DNA of 64,000 bases from positions 1 through 64,000 of the forward strand of contig NZ_AUHS01000015.1 of assembly GCF_000423305.1 (NCBI RefSeq). The letters are read 5' to 3'. The first letter of the stretch is position 1. Every line of letters begins with the position of its first letter. The notes beneath the pieces are model-generated. The model was not told the origin of the DNA. It made no database searches and saw only the letters and a list, made by a program, of their open reading frames with translations. Origin of the DNA: Legionella moravica DSM 19234. Its GTDB lineage: Bacteria > Pseudomonadota > Gammaproteobacteria > Legionellales > Legionellaceae. The position numbers and the translations under genes were made by a program. Of this stretch, positions 55,181-64,000 are shown piece by piece.

Positions 55181-57442
55181 ATGGATGAAAAGCTTGATAC
55201 GTTATTAGTTAAAACAGATAAGGTACATTCAGCAAGAGCGCGTAGTATAGAGAATTTTCAGCCAATAGTCTTCGATGAAGAGATTTCGTCTGGCAAAGTT
55301 CGTTTGGTTAAAAAAATCAAAGATGAAAACGAACAAGGTCAAAGCGCTGTTTATTTTTTAAAGCAACATGATACTAATCCCAGACTTGCAGAACTTGAGG
55401 CATACTGTGGGGCAATTAGTCTGTTTCTTGCTACTTCTCGATACGTCCCCAAAACTCGTCCTTATTATGATAGCGAAGGTAGAACAAATCATGTCAGTTC
55501 AAAAGAAATGGTTGGTTTTCTTTCAAATTATGAAGAGCCTCTCAGTCCCGATGATCTTTTAATCTCCAGCCCTGAAATTAACAAAGAAATGAATCAGCGT
55601 AGTTTGGTGCTTATCACAGAAAATTTGCTTGATTATTATAATAAAAAAAATCCCACGGGAGGATTGAGCTATTATACTTCGTTAAGTTTTATTTCTTCAT
55701 GGTTGAATACTACTCCTACTCAATACTCAACACGAAGTGTTTTGCTCCATTCCCTCAATCATCCGACGCAAGATTCAATTTATAACTTATTTCGAATATT
55801 GCGTGAACGAAGAGAGCATTTAAGATCCCAAGCTGTAAGACCTGCTGATTTTCTTAATGAATACTATTATTTAAACCAGACGATTCGGCAACTTGAAGCC
55901 TTCATATGTATTGGCATCATTGATGAACCTGTTCCATTGTCTATAAAAGAATTTGAATTAATAGACAAGGACGTTGTATCAAAAGGAATTGATTTAGATC
56001 AATATGAACACGTTATTAATAGCGAAATTGATGGAACGCATTACACGGTACCGGTGAGGGATTTAAAAAATTATCGTACCGTCAAGGGGTTGGGCGTTGG
56101 TTTGACTACACGCTATATCTTTAAGGAAGGGGATGGTCATAATTCCAATATGTCCAAAGATGGAATCATTTTAGATTTTGATTGGACAAAAGCAAATATC
56201 CTTTCTGACTTCAGACAACAAGATGCATTTAATCAGTTACTTAGACACCCAGATAGTGTTGCATTTGCTTGTGATGAATACACTATTGAGCATTTCCCTG
56301 ACATCAATGAACCCAATTTATTTTACTGGCCTACAAAGCAGCCGGATTTAAGAACGATTTTGTTGACTAATCTTGCTGGGCTATTATCAGTAATAGACAG
56401 AGACGTAATCGAAAGCAATCTACTGTTCAATCTGGTACCAGTACATTTACTACTGGCCACCTTTGAATACGTTGAAAATGAGTATTTGGATAATGCAAAT
56501 AAAACGTATTTTGAACAAATCAGTACTTTCTTTCATGGGGTTTATCTACAACTAAATGGAATGATAACCAATCAGCCAAGAGATCAATTAATCGTAAAAG
56601 AGAAAATTAGACATATATTTAACAGTCTTCTTGAAAATGCAAATCAGTTAGCCGATCTCTTCTATTTTGGAGAAAAGCCATTAGATGCCAGGACAGCAGG
56701 TTATAACTTAAAAATCGCAGCACGATTTCTTTCTGCTTTTGTTAAGCATTATACGGAATTACGTTCGGAATTAATCGCTTTTACTCAAGGGCCTTTATTT
56801 AAATTCTTACCAGGTTTTGATTCATTTAATGAGCAGAAACTGGAACAATTGCTTTGGTACAGTGATCGGTTTATTGATTATTTAAAAGATCATATGGATC
56901 AGTTCGGTTCAGAAATTGAAATGAGATATGAGCGCTTTGAACAAAACTCATTCACTATTGAAGATAATACTCACTATAAATTATTAGCGGGTCATCCCGT
57001 GTTTATTTTTCATAAATATAAAACATTTCTTAAATATGTTTTGACCGATACAGAAGTGTTTCGCATCTTTGCAGAACTAAATATTGCTGTTAGTCCAGTT
57101 AGTTCTTCTGATGCACCTATGAGTATTATTCATGAAAAACTGATTGCTGATGAGGCGAACCGGGTACAGGAAATAGCAAAGACTTTAGTATCTATGCCTG
57201 ATTTTAAGCGATTTTTAAAAGAGCATGGTCAATTTGCGTTTGAGTTGATAAAAGAGGAATTTACAGCGGATCGGGATAAATACAGCAAAAAAACACACGA
57301 TTTAGACTACTACGAGAGATTGGTTAATGCTTTGGATCCAGAAAGGATTGAATCAAAATTCAATGAGCTGTGTAGTGTCTGTGAAGCAGAGGAACCGGAT
57401 CTATCAAGTGAAGAGGATATGGCGTATCCATTATGCATATGA
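55181..57442 (+). CDS. 753-residue kinase-like protein; effector candidate
   Basis: No full-length family recognised. The N-terminal ~340 residues look like a kinase-type fold: YFLK with Lys61 as candidate nucleotide-binding Lys, ELEAYCGAISLFL with Glu71/73 as the helix-C partner, PKTRPYYDSEG and SKEMVGF. Then comes FKEGDGHNSN with Asp318, His320 and Asn323, followed by ILDFDW with Asp332 and Asp334. The D-x4-N ... DFD spacing matches the catalytic and metal loops of aminoglycoside/lipid-kinase-like folds and recurs in the protein at 13612-15708. The C-terminal ~400 residues are helical, unassigned. The tail is acidic (EAEEPDLSSEEDMAYPLCI). No signal peptide. Phosphotransferase activity and type IV secretion are inferences. 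Confidence 0.7.
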   Translation: MDEKLDTLLVKTDKVHSARARSIENFQPIVFDEEISSGKVRLVKKIKDENEQGQSAVYFLKQHDTNPRLAELEAYCGAISLFLATSRYVPKTRPYYDSEGRTNHVSSKEMVGFLSNYEEPLSPDDLLISSPEINKEMNQRSLVLITENLLDYYNKKNPTGGLSYYTSLSFISSWLNTTPTQYSTRSVLLHSLNHPTQDSIYNLFRILRERREHLRSQAVRPADFLNEYYYLNQTIRQLEAFICIGIIDEPVPLSIKEFELIDKDVVSKGIDLDQYEHVINSEIDGTHYTVPVRDLKNYRTVKGLGVGLTTRYIFKEGDGHNSNMSKDGIILDFDWTKANILSDFRQQDAFNQLLRHPDSVAFACDEYTIEHFPDINEPNLFYWPTKQPDLRTILLTNLAGLLSVIDRDVIESNLLFNLVPVHLLLATFEYVENEYLDNANKTYFEQISTFFHGVYLQLNGMITNQPRDQLIVKEKIRHIFNSLLENANQLADLFYFGEKPLDARTAGYNLKIAARFLSAFVKHYTELRSELIAFTQGPLFKFLPGFDSFNEQKLEQLLWYSDRFIDYLKDHMDQFGSEIEMRYERFEQNSFTIEDNTHYKLLAGHPVFIFHKYKTFLKYVLTDTEVFRIFAELNIAVSPVSSSDAPMSIIHEKLIADEANRVQEIAKTLVSMPDFKRFLKEHGQFAFELIKEEFTADRDKYSKKTHDLDYYERLVNALDPERIESKFNELCSVCEAEEPDLSSEEDMAYPLCI

Positions 57443-58197
57443 TCCAGATAAAAATGACGGGTTAGGGGGCTTTGATAATGGGGTATCTGGATGTTTGGGG
57501 CACTTGATTTTATCTGTATTTGAATCCCACGAGTTTCTGTGGTTTTGAGTACAGACTCCAGCATACGTTTATTTAATTTATCTATATTGAAGCTCTTATT
57601 GTGCTTGTAAAATCCTGGTTCCTTGCAACTGAAGCTTCAACACATCTTCACAAAACCAGTCCGGTTCTGCTTTATGGATCCCGCGGTCTTCGCCGCGGGA
57701 TTTCGAAATGCAGCATGTACTTAAATATCAAGCGAATTCCCGCGGTTGTGACCGCGGGGTCCATGTTTCTGGACTTTTATTTTGAATTTTGTGGTTCTGT
57801 ATATGATAAAAACCTGTCTTGCCCGCGCAGGCGGGCAACCATCCATCAAAAGAGCCAGCACATGTAGCCTATTTGCTTGCAAACAGGATTGTGTTGTTCT
57901 GTCTTCCTCATATTTAAGTTGATATTGTGTTGGTCAAATCATCAAAAATTCGGAGTTTATTAAATGCTCACATCCCAACCGAATTCACGCGGCTATGACC
58001 GCGGGATTTCGGAGTTTAGTATGCATTCATATCCCAACCGAATTCCCGCGGCTATGACCGCGGGATCCAATGTTTCTGCGCAGTTATTCTGGATCTTGTA
58101 GTCAAATCATCAGAAATTCGGAGTTTAGCACGTGCTCTCATCCCAACTGAATTCCTGCGGCATGGCTGGTGGAATTCGGTTGGGATAGATTCATGAG
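57443..58197. repeat. 755-bp gene-free stretch of CCGCGG hairpins and repeat debris
   Basis: At least four hairpins of type CCCGCGG - loop - CCGCGGG, near 57679-57700, 57739-57759, 57986-58007 and 58044-58065. The last two sit in a ~60-bp direct repeat beginning ATCCCAACCGAATTC. A GC-arm fragment of family R is at ~57802-57845. An inverted repeat ATCCCAACTGAATTC / GAATTCGGTTGGGAT (58140-58189) lies just past the end of astB. An 88-codon ORF across 57601-57867 is a repeat artefact. No promoter or gene seen. Confidence 0.7.
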
Positions 58198-59544
58198 TCA
58201 GGACTGAAACGGGTAAATAGAGCCTAATTTTAAAATTTGTGTTAATTCATCGAGTGCCTGAAGGCTTTCATTCATCAATTGAGGATCAGCAAGATCTGTT
58301 GCTAGTAATTCAGTTCTGTAGTGCTTTAAAACCCATTCATCTAAAACATCTAAAAGTTGATTATTTACTAAAACACCCTGGTGCATGGCTTGAATCTCGT
58401 AATCGTTTAAAGGAACGCGTAGTCGAAGACAGGCCGGGCCTCCTCCATTACGCATACTTTGCTTCAGATCAAGATAATGTACCGAGTTAATTGGATTGCT
58501 TCTATCATCAATTATCTCATCAATACATCCTTTTACTTTCGGATTATTCTGACATTCAAATGGAGCCATTAATATCATGCTCTTCTGGTCAGGTAAGCTG
58601 ATAAGTTGGGAATTAAACAAATAGGTCTCTACCGCATCCCTTACGCTCATCGATTTATTGGAAATTTCAATCAGGCTTAGTGGAAAATCCGCTTTTTCTC
58701 TTAAAGTCTGAAGTACCTGAGCTTGATTGTAAAATGCCTCTTCATGAAAGAGAAATACAGATTCATTGGCAACGGCAATCACATCATTATGAAAAACGCC
58801 CAGATCTACAGCTGCTGCGTTTTGACAGGCAAAAATAACCCGATCAGAATTCAATAAATGGCTTCGGGCTATTGCTTCTGATGCTTCTCGTGTTTGTCTT
58901 GCTGGAAATTTTGAAGGCTCAGGTTGATTGAATTTCGAACCTAGGGCTTTTTTGCCAAAAACAAACAGATTGATGCCTTTGTCTGCATGACTGTTACATA
59001 AACGGTTATGATTTGCAGCTCCTTCATCTCCGGTTACACTGGAGCGTGGTAATACTGGATGATGAATAAAGAGTTCCGGATTTGCAAAAATCGAGCTTAA
59101 TAACTTTTTGGAGAAGTCGGCTTCTTGATGGCGATGCAAATTACTCACTAAATTAGCTGCTGTAAAATGCACCTTCCCATCTGCAGTATCTGCGCTTGCT
59201 GAAACTGTGGCTGCATTTGCTGACCACATACTTGAAGCAGAATAACAGGCGCTCAGTAATTCAGGGGCTGCTTTATTGGCTTTGTTTATTTGCTCTGTTG
59301 GTGATCCTGAAAATCCTAATTGATACAGCAACTCCAGGTTAGGGCGTTGGTGAGGAGGTAATAAACCTTGTTTTAACCCCATATTATGCAACAAACGCAT
59401 TTTTGCCAATCCCTGTCGGGCTGCAGCCTGGGGATTGGATACGGTTAATGCATTAGTGGTAGATGCTATATTGCCTGCAGAAAGACCGGCATAATGGTGT
59501 GTCGGTCCAACCAGGCCATCCATATTTAATTCATATACGTTCAT
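58198..59544 (-). CDS. astB: N-succinylarginine dihydrolase
   Basis: Second step of the arginine succinyltransferase pathway: N2-succinylarginine to N2-succinylornithine, CO2 and two NH3. 448 residues from ATG 59544 ([22 protein letters not shown]), the conserved N-terminus; an upstream in-frame start inside astD is not needed. The family blocks include [23 protein letters not shown] (His and Glu of the guanidino-modifying fold) and [16 protein letters not shown] with the catalytic Cys near residue 368. It lies 5 bp downstream of astD. Confidence 0.95.
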   Translation of the reverse strand: MNVYELNMDGLVGPTHHYAGLSAGNIASTTNALTVSNPQAAARQGLAKMRLLHNMGLKQGLLPPHQRPNLELLYQLGFSGSPTEQINKANKAAPELLSACYSASSMWSANAATVSASADTADGKVHFTAANLVSNLHRHQEADFSKKLLSSIFANPELFIHHPVLPRSSVTGDEGAANHNRLCNSHADKGINLFVFGKKALGSKFNQPEPSKFPARQTREASEAIARSHLLNSDRVIFACQNAAAVDLGVFHNDVIAVANESVFLFHEEAFYNQAQVLQTLREKADFPLSLIEISNKSMSVRDAVETYLFNSQLISLPDQKSMILMAPFECQNNPKVKGCIDEIIDDRSNPINSVHYLDLKQSMRNGGGPACLRLRVPLNDYEIQAMHQGVLVNNQLLDVLDEWVLKHYRTELLATDLADPQLMNESLQALDELTQILKLGSIYPFQS

Positions 59545-59549
59545 ATGCT

Positions 59550-61037
59550 TTATTCCAAAACAATACCGGGTACTAATTGTGTCGGTGTCGATAATACTGA
59601 TTGTTCCATACTGGCAACAGGGTAGGAGCAATAATCCGCTGCAAAGTAGGCGCTGGGCCTGTGGTTGCCACTGCGTCCAACTCCACCAAATGGAAGGCTG
59701 CTTGCGGCGCCAGTAGTGGGTCTGTTCCAGTTAATCAAGCCTGCACGAACTTTTTGGTAGAAATGCTGGTAGCGTGCTTCATTGTCGCTCAGTAATCCTG
59801 CTGCCAGACCATAGCGAGTCTGATTGGCTAATTCAATGGCTTCATCAAAGTTGTTGTATCGATGTATTTGTACAAAAGGGGCAAAAATTTCTTCATCGGG
59901 AGGATTGTTGACTCCGGTCATGTCAATTATTCCCGGAGATAAAAGTCCCGTATAATCTGCCATCAGTTCCATAGTTAATAATGCTTCACCGCCAGCCTCA
60001 ATGAGTTGGTGTTGTGCATGCAAATGTTTGAGCGCCTGTACATGGCTTATTACTGGCCCCATAAACGGTTCGGGCTGTTGATCATAGGGGCCTGTCTTTA
60101 CAGATTGGCATGCACGAATAAATCGCAATAGAAATTCATCGCCCTGATGAGTATTGGGAACCATGATGCGTCTGGCGCAGGTACACCGTTGCCCGGCGGT
60201 GATCAATGATGAAAGAATACTGTGATAAACAGCTGCGTTCAGATCCCTGACATCATCAATAACTAATGGGTTATTGCCTCCCATTTCAAGAGCAAGAATG
60301 ACTTCTGGTCTTTCACTGAATTGTTGATGTATTCGTTTACCGGTTGGATAGCTCCCGGTAAAATACACGCCCTGAATGTCTTGAGAAAGTAGTGCTGAAC
60401 CGCAGTGATAATCACCCTGTAAGCAATTAATGACACCAGCAGGTATACCACTGTCGTGCCAACATTGCATGACCAGCTCTGCAACTGCGGGTGTTTGTTC
60501 GCTTGGTTTGTAGAGAACAGTATTTCCAGCTAGAAGTGCGGGTACTATATGCCCATTACTCAAATGGGCAGGGAAATTGAACGCTCCCAGGACCACCACA
60601 ACACCCTGTGGTTTGAATCGTAAACAGGCGTTTGCTTCGGCATTTGTCGTTAGTTTTGTTCCAGTTCTTTCGTGATATGCCTGGATGGATAAATTGATTT
60701 TTCCTACAACTGCGGTGACCTCGGTATGTGACTCCCATAAAGGCTTTCCCGTTTCCAGGCTGATTAACTCAGCGAGTTGGGCACGATTCTTTTCAATCTG
60801 CTGGGCAAATTCTCTGCTGTAATGCGCGCGTTGTTCAAAAGGAGTATTCGACCATGCTGAAAGCGCTTGATGTGCTGCATGACTTGCCGCATTAATTTCT
60901 TCTTCAGTTGCACTGGAGCCTTGCCAAAGCAGGGTACCGTATGACGGATTGAGGGATTCCAGGGTAGTACCTTTACCTTTTTCCCATACTCCATTGATGT
61001 ATTGACCTTTTCCTTGTTTGATCGGTAATGTGGACAT
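59550..61037 (-). CDS. astD: N-succinylglutamate 5-semialdehyde dehydrogenase
   Basis: Fourth step of the pathway: oxidises succinylglutamate semialdehyde with NAD+. 495 residues (E. coli 492). Aldehyde-dehydrogenase motifs: [13 protein letters not shown] (cofactor), [11 protein letters not shown] (Rossmann loop), [10 protein letters not shown] with the general-base Glu near 253 and [10 protein letters not shown] with the catalytic Cys near 286. It starts with an RBS (GGAAAAAAG) and lies 9 bp downstream of astA. Confidence 0.95.
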   Translation of the reverse strand: MSTLPIKQGKGQYINGVWEKGKGTTLESLNPSYGTLLWQGSSATEEEINAASHAAHQALSAWSNTPFEQRAHYSREFAQQIEKNRAQLAELISLETGKPLWESHTEVTAVVGKINLSIQAYHERTGTKLTTNAEANACLRFKPQGVVVVLGAFNFPAHLSNGHIVPALLAGNTVLYKPSEQTPAVAELVMQCWHDSGIPAGVINCLQGDYHCGSALLSQDIQGVYFTGSYPTGKRIHQQFSERPEVILALEMGGNNPLVIDDVRDLNAAVYHSILSSLITAGQRCTCARRIMVPNTHQGDEFLLRFIRACQSVKTGPYDQQPEPFMGPVISHVQALKHLHAQHQLIEAGGEALLTMELMADYTGLLSPGIIDMTGVNNPPDEEIFAPFVQIHRYNNFDEAIELANQTRYGLAAGLLSDNEARYQHFYQKVRAGLINWNRPTTGAASSLPFGGVGRSGNHRPSAYFAADYCSYPVASMEQSVLSTPTQLVPGIVLE

Positions 61038-61046
61038 CTTTTTTCC

Positions 61047-62090
61047 TTATGATAATGGGGGCGCCTCATGGATACGTATAGGTGAGATTCTAAGGCTGTC
61101 ACCACATTGTACGTTCAATAATTTAGCCGTTTCTTTGCTGATAATACAGGTGTTTTCCTGCTCATTGAACACGGCATAGTTAATGGTTGAGCGAAAATCC
61201 AATTGCGTATTGGCCAGTAGGTATTCATTGCTGCTGACTTCGTCGCTGAGACTTTTTATTACCATAATGCGACTTAGTGCAATGGTTCTAATTTCAGCAA
61301 GAGGCGCTTCTATTGTTGGACCTGCATCGAAAATATCAACATAGTTGTTATAGCGAAATCCTTCTTTTAATAAAATATTCATCGCCGGCACAGTGGATTG
61401 ATGGGGTTTACCTATTACTGCTTGCGCTCCCTCTGATAATAATTTGACATATATAGGATTGCGTGGCATCAAATCGGCTATGAATTGTTTGTTGGTTGCC
61501 AATGTCAGCCGATCAGCTTCTGCAAAGGGCATGTGAAAAAAATGAGCGCCGATATTTTCCCAGAAAGGGGATTGACCCTGTTCATCAGAAATTCCACGCA
61601 TCTCAGCGATAACTAATGATGCAAAACGCGAGGGATTGTGAGCCATGAATAAAAAACGTCCTTTGGAAAGTAATAATCCATTATTGTTTTTTCTGTATTC
61701 AGGATCGAGAAACAGGGTGCATATTTCAGTGCGACCCTGATTGTCATTAACCAGACTTAACACTTCATAATCACTTCTTATACCTAATGAATGACAGATT
61801 CGCGTACGCTTTGATATTTTATATGAATAAAAAGGAGTTTCATGCCCTGTTTTTGCTTCAATAGCTGAAGTACCGACTATTCTATTATTCTTCTGATCTT
61901 CCAATACAAAAAGATAATATTCACTGGCAGGTTTACTCACGCTTTTTGCATAGGAATTACAAGACCATTCCAATCGAGTTTTCAGCAAATTTTTATCTTT
62001 GGGAAGGGTGGTCATTCCTATACCACTTTTCTCTGCCAGTTGGTGAATCGCATCCAGATCGGATTCACGTACGCTGCGAAATAGCATCAT
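61047..62090 (-). CDS. astA: arginine N-succinyltransferase
   Basis: First step of arginine catabolism by the AST pathway: succinyl-CoA plus arginine. 347 residues (E. coli 344). The N-terminus (MMLFRSVRESDLDAIHQLAEKSGIGMTTLP), SKPASEYYLFVLED, TEICTLFLDPEYR (acetyltransferase-like fold) and FFHMPFAEADRLT are family blocks. The ATG overlaps the stop of the upstream M20 gene (ATGA), so the four genes form one coupled unit with order M20, astA, astD, astB. Confidence 0.95.
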   Translation of the reverse strand: MMLFRSVRESDLDAIHQLAEKSGIGMTTLPKDKNLLKTRLEWSCNSYAKSVSKPASEYYLFVLEDQKNNRIVGTSAIEAKTGHETPFYSYKISKRTRICHSLGIRSDYEVLSLVNDNQGRTEICTLFLDPEYRKNNNGLLLSKGRFLFMAHNPSRFASLVIAEMRGISDEQGQSPFWENIGAHFFHMPFAEADRLTLATNKQFIADLMPRNPIYVKLLSEGAQAVIGKPHQSTVPAMNILLKEGFRYNNYVDIFDAGPTIEAPLAEIRTIALSRIMVIKSLSDEVSSNEYLLANTQLDFRSTINYAVFNEQENTCIISKETAKLLNVQCGDSLRISPIRIHEAPPLS

Positions 62091-63310
62091 TTTTTTAGAT
62101 CCTCTAAACCACCTTGTGCCAAATCAGTCAAGAGCAAGGCACTCAGTACAGCACGTTCTGATAAACTATCAAGCAATATATATTCTTCGGAGCTGTGAAT
62201 ATTTCCACCTCTCACACCCAGGGTATCCAGGACTGCTAAACCATGGTGAGCCAGATTATTCCCATCACAGCAACCGCCGCTGTCTTTCCAGTCTATAGAC
62301 AAGCCTAATTCTTTTCCAATATTTTGTACTCGCTGAAACAAGCGTTCTGTCGCATGGCAAACACGCTTAACCGGTCTGCCGAATCCACCATGAACGGTCA
62401 GAGAATAATCCGCCCGTTTCATTTTATTGATTAGTTTATCCAGTTCTTCTCTTACCCAAAATTCATCTTCTGCCAGGCTGATACGAATATCAAGTTGTGC
62501 TACTGCTTTATCGGGAACCACGTTTAAGGCTTCGCCACCCGCTATTTTGCCAATATTAATAGTGACTCCATCCCTTTGACCATTTAAGGCGTGTATGGCG
62601 GTAACTGCCTCTGCGAGGTAGCAAATGGCATTTTTTCCTTCGTCAAAAGCTCGGCCAGCATGTGCTGCTTTACCTGTAGCGACCAGGGTTAATTTTCCGC
62701 TCCCTTTGCGGTTTTTAGCTAAAGTGCCTGTTGCTGTCATTGCGGGTTCGTAGACCAGAGCCGCCTGATAGTTTGGTGCTAATTCATCAAAAAGTGCGCT
62801 CGAAGCGGGTGAGCCAATTTCTTCATCGGCATTAATCACGACATCCCAGCCTAATTGTGAGGCTACATCCGTTTGTTCGAATGCAGATAGTGCCTGCAAC
62901 ATGACTATCAGGCCGCCTTTCATGTCCGCTACACCAGGTCCATTGACGTAATTGTCATTGATGTAGGTTAATTGTTGAAAGGGGTTATTCGCCGCATATA
63001 CTGTATCCATATGGCCGCTAAGGAGAATCCTGCGTTTTAAATGAGGGCGTTTGCTAATCAACAAAGCATCGCCGCATTGCTGTGTTGTTGCGTTACCACT
63101 CATATTGATTGTTGAAAGGGGGGGCAGTTTTTTAAATTGAATGGAGTCTGCAAGAGGTGTATAGGCATTGTGTAGTGCATTTGCCATGGCTGCCAGGCCT
63201 TCCAGATTCGTGGTTCCTGAATTGATCTCACAGAATTGATGGAGCTGAGCCACCATGGATTTTTGATTGGATTTTATTGTGTCAACTAATTCTTTATAAA
63301 ATTTAACCAT
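62087..63310 (-). CDS. M20-family metallopeptidase (glutamate carboxypeptidase-like)
   Basis: 407 residues, cytosolic. The two-zinc M20 set is complete: GHMDTVY (His ligand and Asp), GPGVADMKGG (bridging Asp), INADEEIGS (general-base Glu and ligand), EPAM and a C-terminal His region (GVRGGNIHSSEE). The dimerisation domain lies between ~residues 195 and 310. It resembles carboxypeptidase G2-like hydrolases, not AstE, which is an unrelated zinc enzyme of another family. Because it is the first gene of the ast unit, with overlapping stop/start, it could supply the final succinylglutamate desuccinylation. That is inference; it could also simply feed the pathway with peptide-derived arginine. Confidence 0.85.
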   Translation of the reverse strand: MVKFYKELVDTIKSNQKSMVAQLHQFCEINSGTTNLEGLAAMANALHNAYTPLADSIQFKKLPPLSTINMSGNATTQQCGDALLISKRPHLKRRILLSGHMDTVYAANNPFQQLTYINDNYVNGPGVADMKGGLIVMLQALSAFEQTDVASQLGWDVVINADEEIGSPASSALFDELAPNYQAALVYEPAMTATGTLAKNRKGSGKLTLVATGKAAHAGRAFDEGKNAICYLAEAVTAIHALNGQRDGVTINIGKIAGGEALNVVPDKAVAQLDIRISLAEDEFWVREELDKLINKMKRADYSLTVHGGFGRPVKRVCHATERLFQRVQNIGKELGLSIDWKDSGGCCDGNNLAHHGLAVLDTLGVRGGNIHSSEEYILLDSLSERAVLSALLLTDLAQGGLEDLKK

Positions 63311-63386
63311 GGTTTATTGCTCTAAAACTAAAGGTGAAACAATAGCTTAATTAATAGTCTGTAGTCAAACGATCCTCCGTTGAGTT

Positions 63387-63664
63387 TCACGGCTGTCCCA
63401 TTAAAAATATGACGTCTTTCCGAGCGTAGCGAGGAATCTCCTGCAAGGTTGCACGATCCCATTAAAATGCGGCCGTTAAAATCATATCAGTCGAGATGAT
63501 ATAAAAATCCAGGTACATCTTCTGATGACATCATTAAATTCCTTGTAAAAACATAGAGGTTAAAAGGTAATGATAATTAATGCATTAATTCAGATTGTAC
63601 CAATTTGCAGGAGATTCCTCGCTACGCTCGGAAAGACGTCATATTTTTAATGGGACAGCCGTGA
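63387..63664. mobile_element. 278-bp MITE (family A, copy 2) with 8-bp target duplication
   Basis: TCACGGCTGTCCCATTAAAA at the left and the reverse complement at the right, ~58-bp inverted ends. The flanks GTTGAGTT (63379-63386) and GATGAGTT (63665-63672) agree in 7 of 8 bases, fitting an older target duplication. It is inverted relative to the copy at 24434-24710 and nearly identical to it. It lies upstream of the M20-ast unit, whose promoter must fall in or beside it. Confidence 0.87.
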
Positions 63665-63702
63665 GATGAGTTTAAAGTTACTCAATACCTTTAAAGTACC
63701 TG

Positions 63703-64000
63703 TCAATTTCGTGAATAATTACTTCCTTCAAGCTCTTCTTCATAGGATGAAGTTTCAGACTCTGAGTCGTTTTCAGAGGAATCTGTCGATTCATAGTCTT
63801 GTTTTGTTTCTTTTGATGAAGTTACATTGCTGTCCACGACTGATGTTTCTGATAAGGTAATCGGTTCTATACTCTTAGCTTGGTTGAATGTCTGCAAGGC
63901 TTTGGTTTGCAAACTTTTAAGTGAAAGGACTAAGTTGTCTCGTGTGATTTCTTCTTTTCTGATTTGTGAGTTTAATGAGGGAATTGTTGTATTTTTTAAG
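63703..64000 (-). CDS. C-terminal part of an acidic, Ser/Glu-rich protein (continues past the window)
   Basis: The reading frame is open from 64000 to the stop at 63703, giving ~98 residues. The last ~40 residues are strongly acidic and Ser-rich (STDSSENDSESETSSYEEELEGS), then NYSRN. This resembles E-block-type C-terminal signals of Dot/Icm substrates. No domain is recognisable in the visible part. The TTG at 63912 is an internal codon rather than the gene start. Confidence 0.65.
   Translation of the reverse strand, partial: LKNTTIPSLNSQIRKEEITRDNLVLSLKSLQTKALQTFNQAKSIEPITLSETSVVDSNVTSSKETKQDYESTDSSENDSESETSSYEEELEGSNYSRN

Noticed and set aside
57601..57867. 88-codon ORF
   Set aside because: It runs through CCGCGG hairpins and a family R arm, with low-complexity translation and no ribosome site.

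Overview
The window looks like chromosomal DNA of a Legionella species, most likely L. pneumophila or a close relative. Three things point that way: the AT-leaning gammaproteobacterial base composition, housekeeping proteins that read as Legionella versions (fused anthranilate synthase, MinD with a TTG start, EF-Ts, PyrH, GuaB/GuaA), and large eukaryote-like proteins with Ser/Glu-rich tails scattered between housekeeping genes, as expected for Dot/Icm type IV effectors. No rRNA, tRNA, CRISPR array, prophage or intact transposase was seen. Species and effector status are inferences.

Layout. 0.25-4.7 kb: trpE(G) fusion and a ClC chloride transporter in one unit, then a convergent quinone oxidoreductase. 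4.8-12 kb: a short inverted-repeat element, then ugpA-ugpE-ugpC (no ugpB), a DUF1189-like membrane protein, an alpha/beta hydrolase and fadE. 12.1-15.7 kb: a secreted DUF1566 protein and a 698-residue protein with a kinase-like signature and C-terminal membrane segments. 16-24.4 kb: minE-minD (no minC) divergent from guaB-guaA-tadA, then glnD-map. 24.4-28 kb: a 277-bp MITE with a perfect 8-bp target duplication, a methyltransferase-like gene with a 27-codon coupled ORF in front, a small secreted protein and an ABC-F ATPase of YbiT type.

28.1-43.5 kb is the accessory island. A 2171-residue protein combines leucine-rich repeats, a putative YopT-like (C58) cysteine protease triad and several MoxR/midasin-like AAA modules. 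Divergent from it lie two paralogous proteins built from ~38-residue degenerate ankyrin-like repeats. A small GIY-YIG nuclease gene and many copies of a GC-rich inverted-repeat element, including a 144-bp tandem array, lie between the paralogs.

43.5-58.2 kb: class C beta-lactamase-like hydrolase, small Gly/Trp/His-rich secreted protein, DUF1993 protein, tenA under a TPP riboswitch, a Spy/CpxP-like protein, the rpsB-tsf-pyrH-frr operon, a 625-residue unknown followed by two nested MITE-like elements, a cytochrome c5-like protein, a spermidine-synthase-like methyltransferase and a 753-residue protein with a kinase-like signature. 58.2-63.3 kb: arginine succinyltransferase catabolism genes astA-astD-astB behind an M20 peptidase gene that may stand in for astE. 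The window ends with a second, inverted copy of the 277-bp MITE and the acidic C-terminus of a further protein that continues past the edge.

The most interesting material is the LRR/C58-like/AAA giant, the fused repeat paralog, the two proteins sharing a D-x4-N ... DFD kinase-like signature, and the families of non-autonomous inverted-repeat elements.
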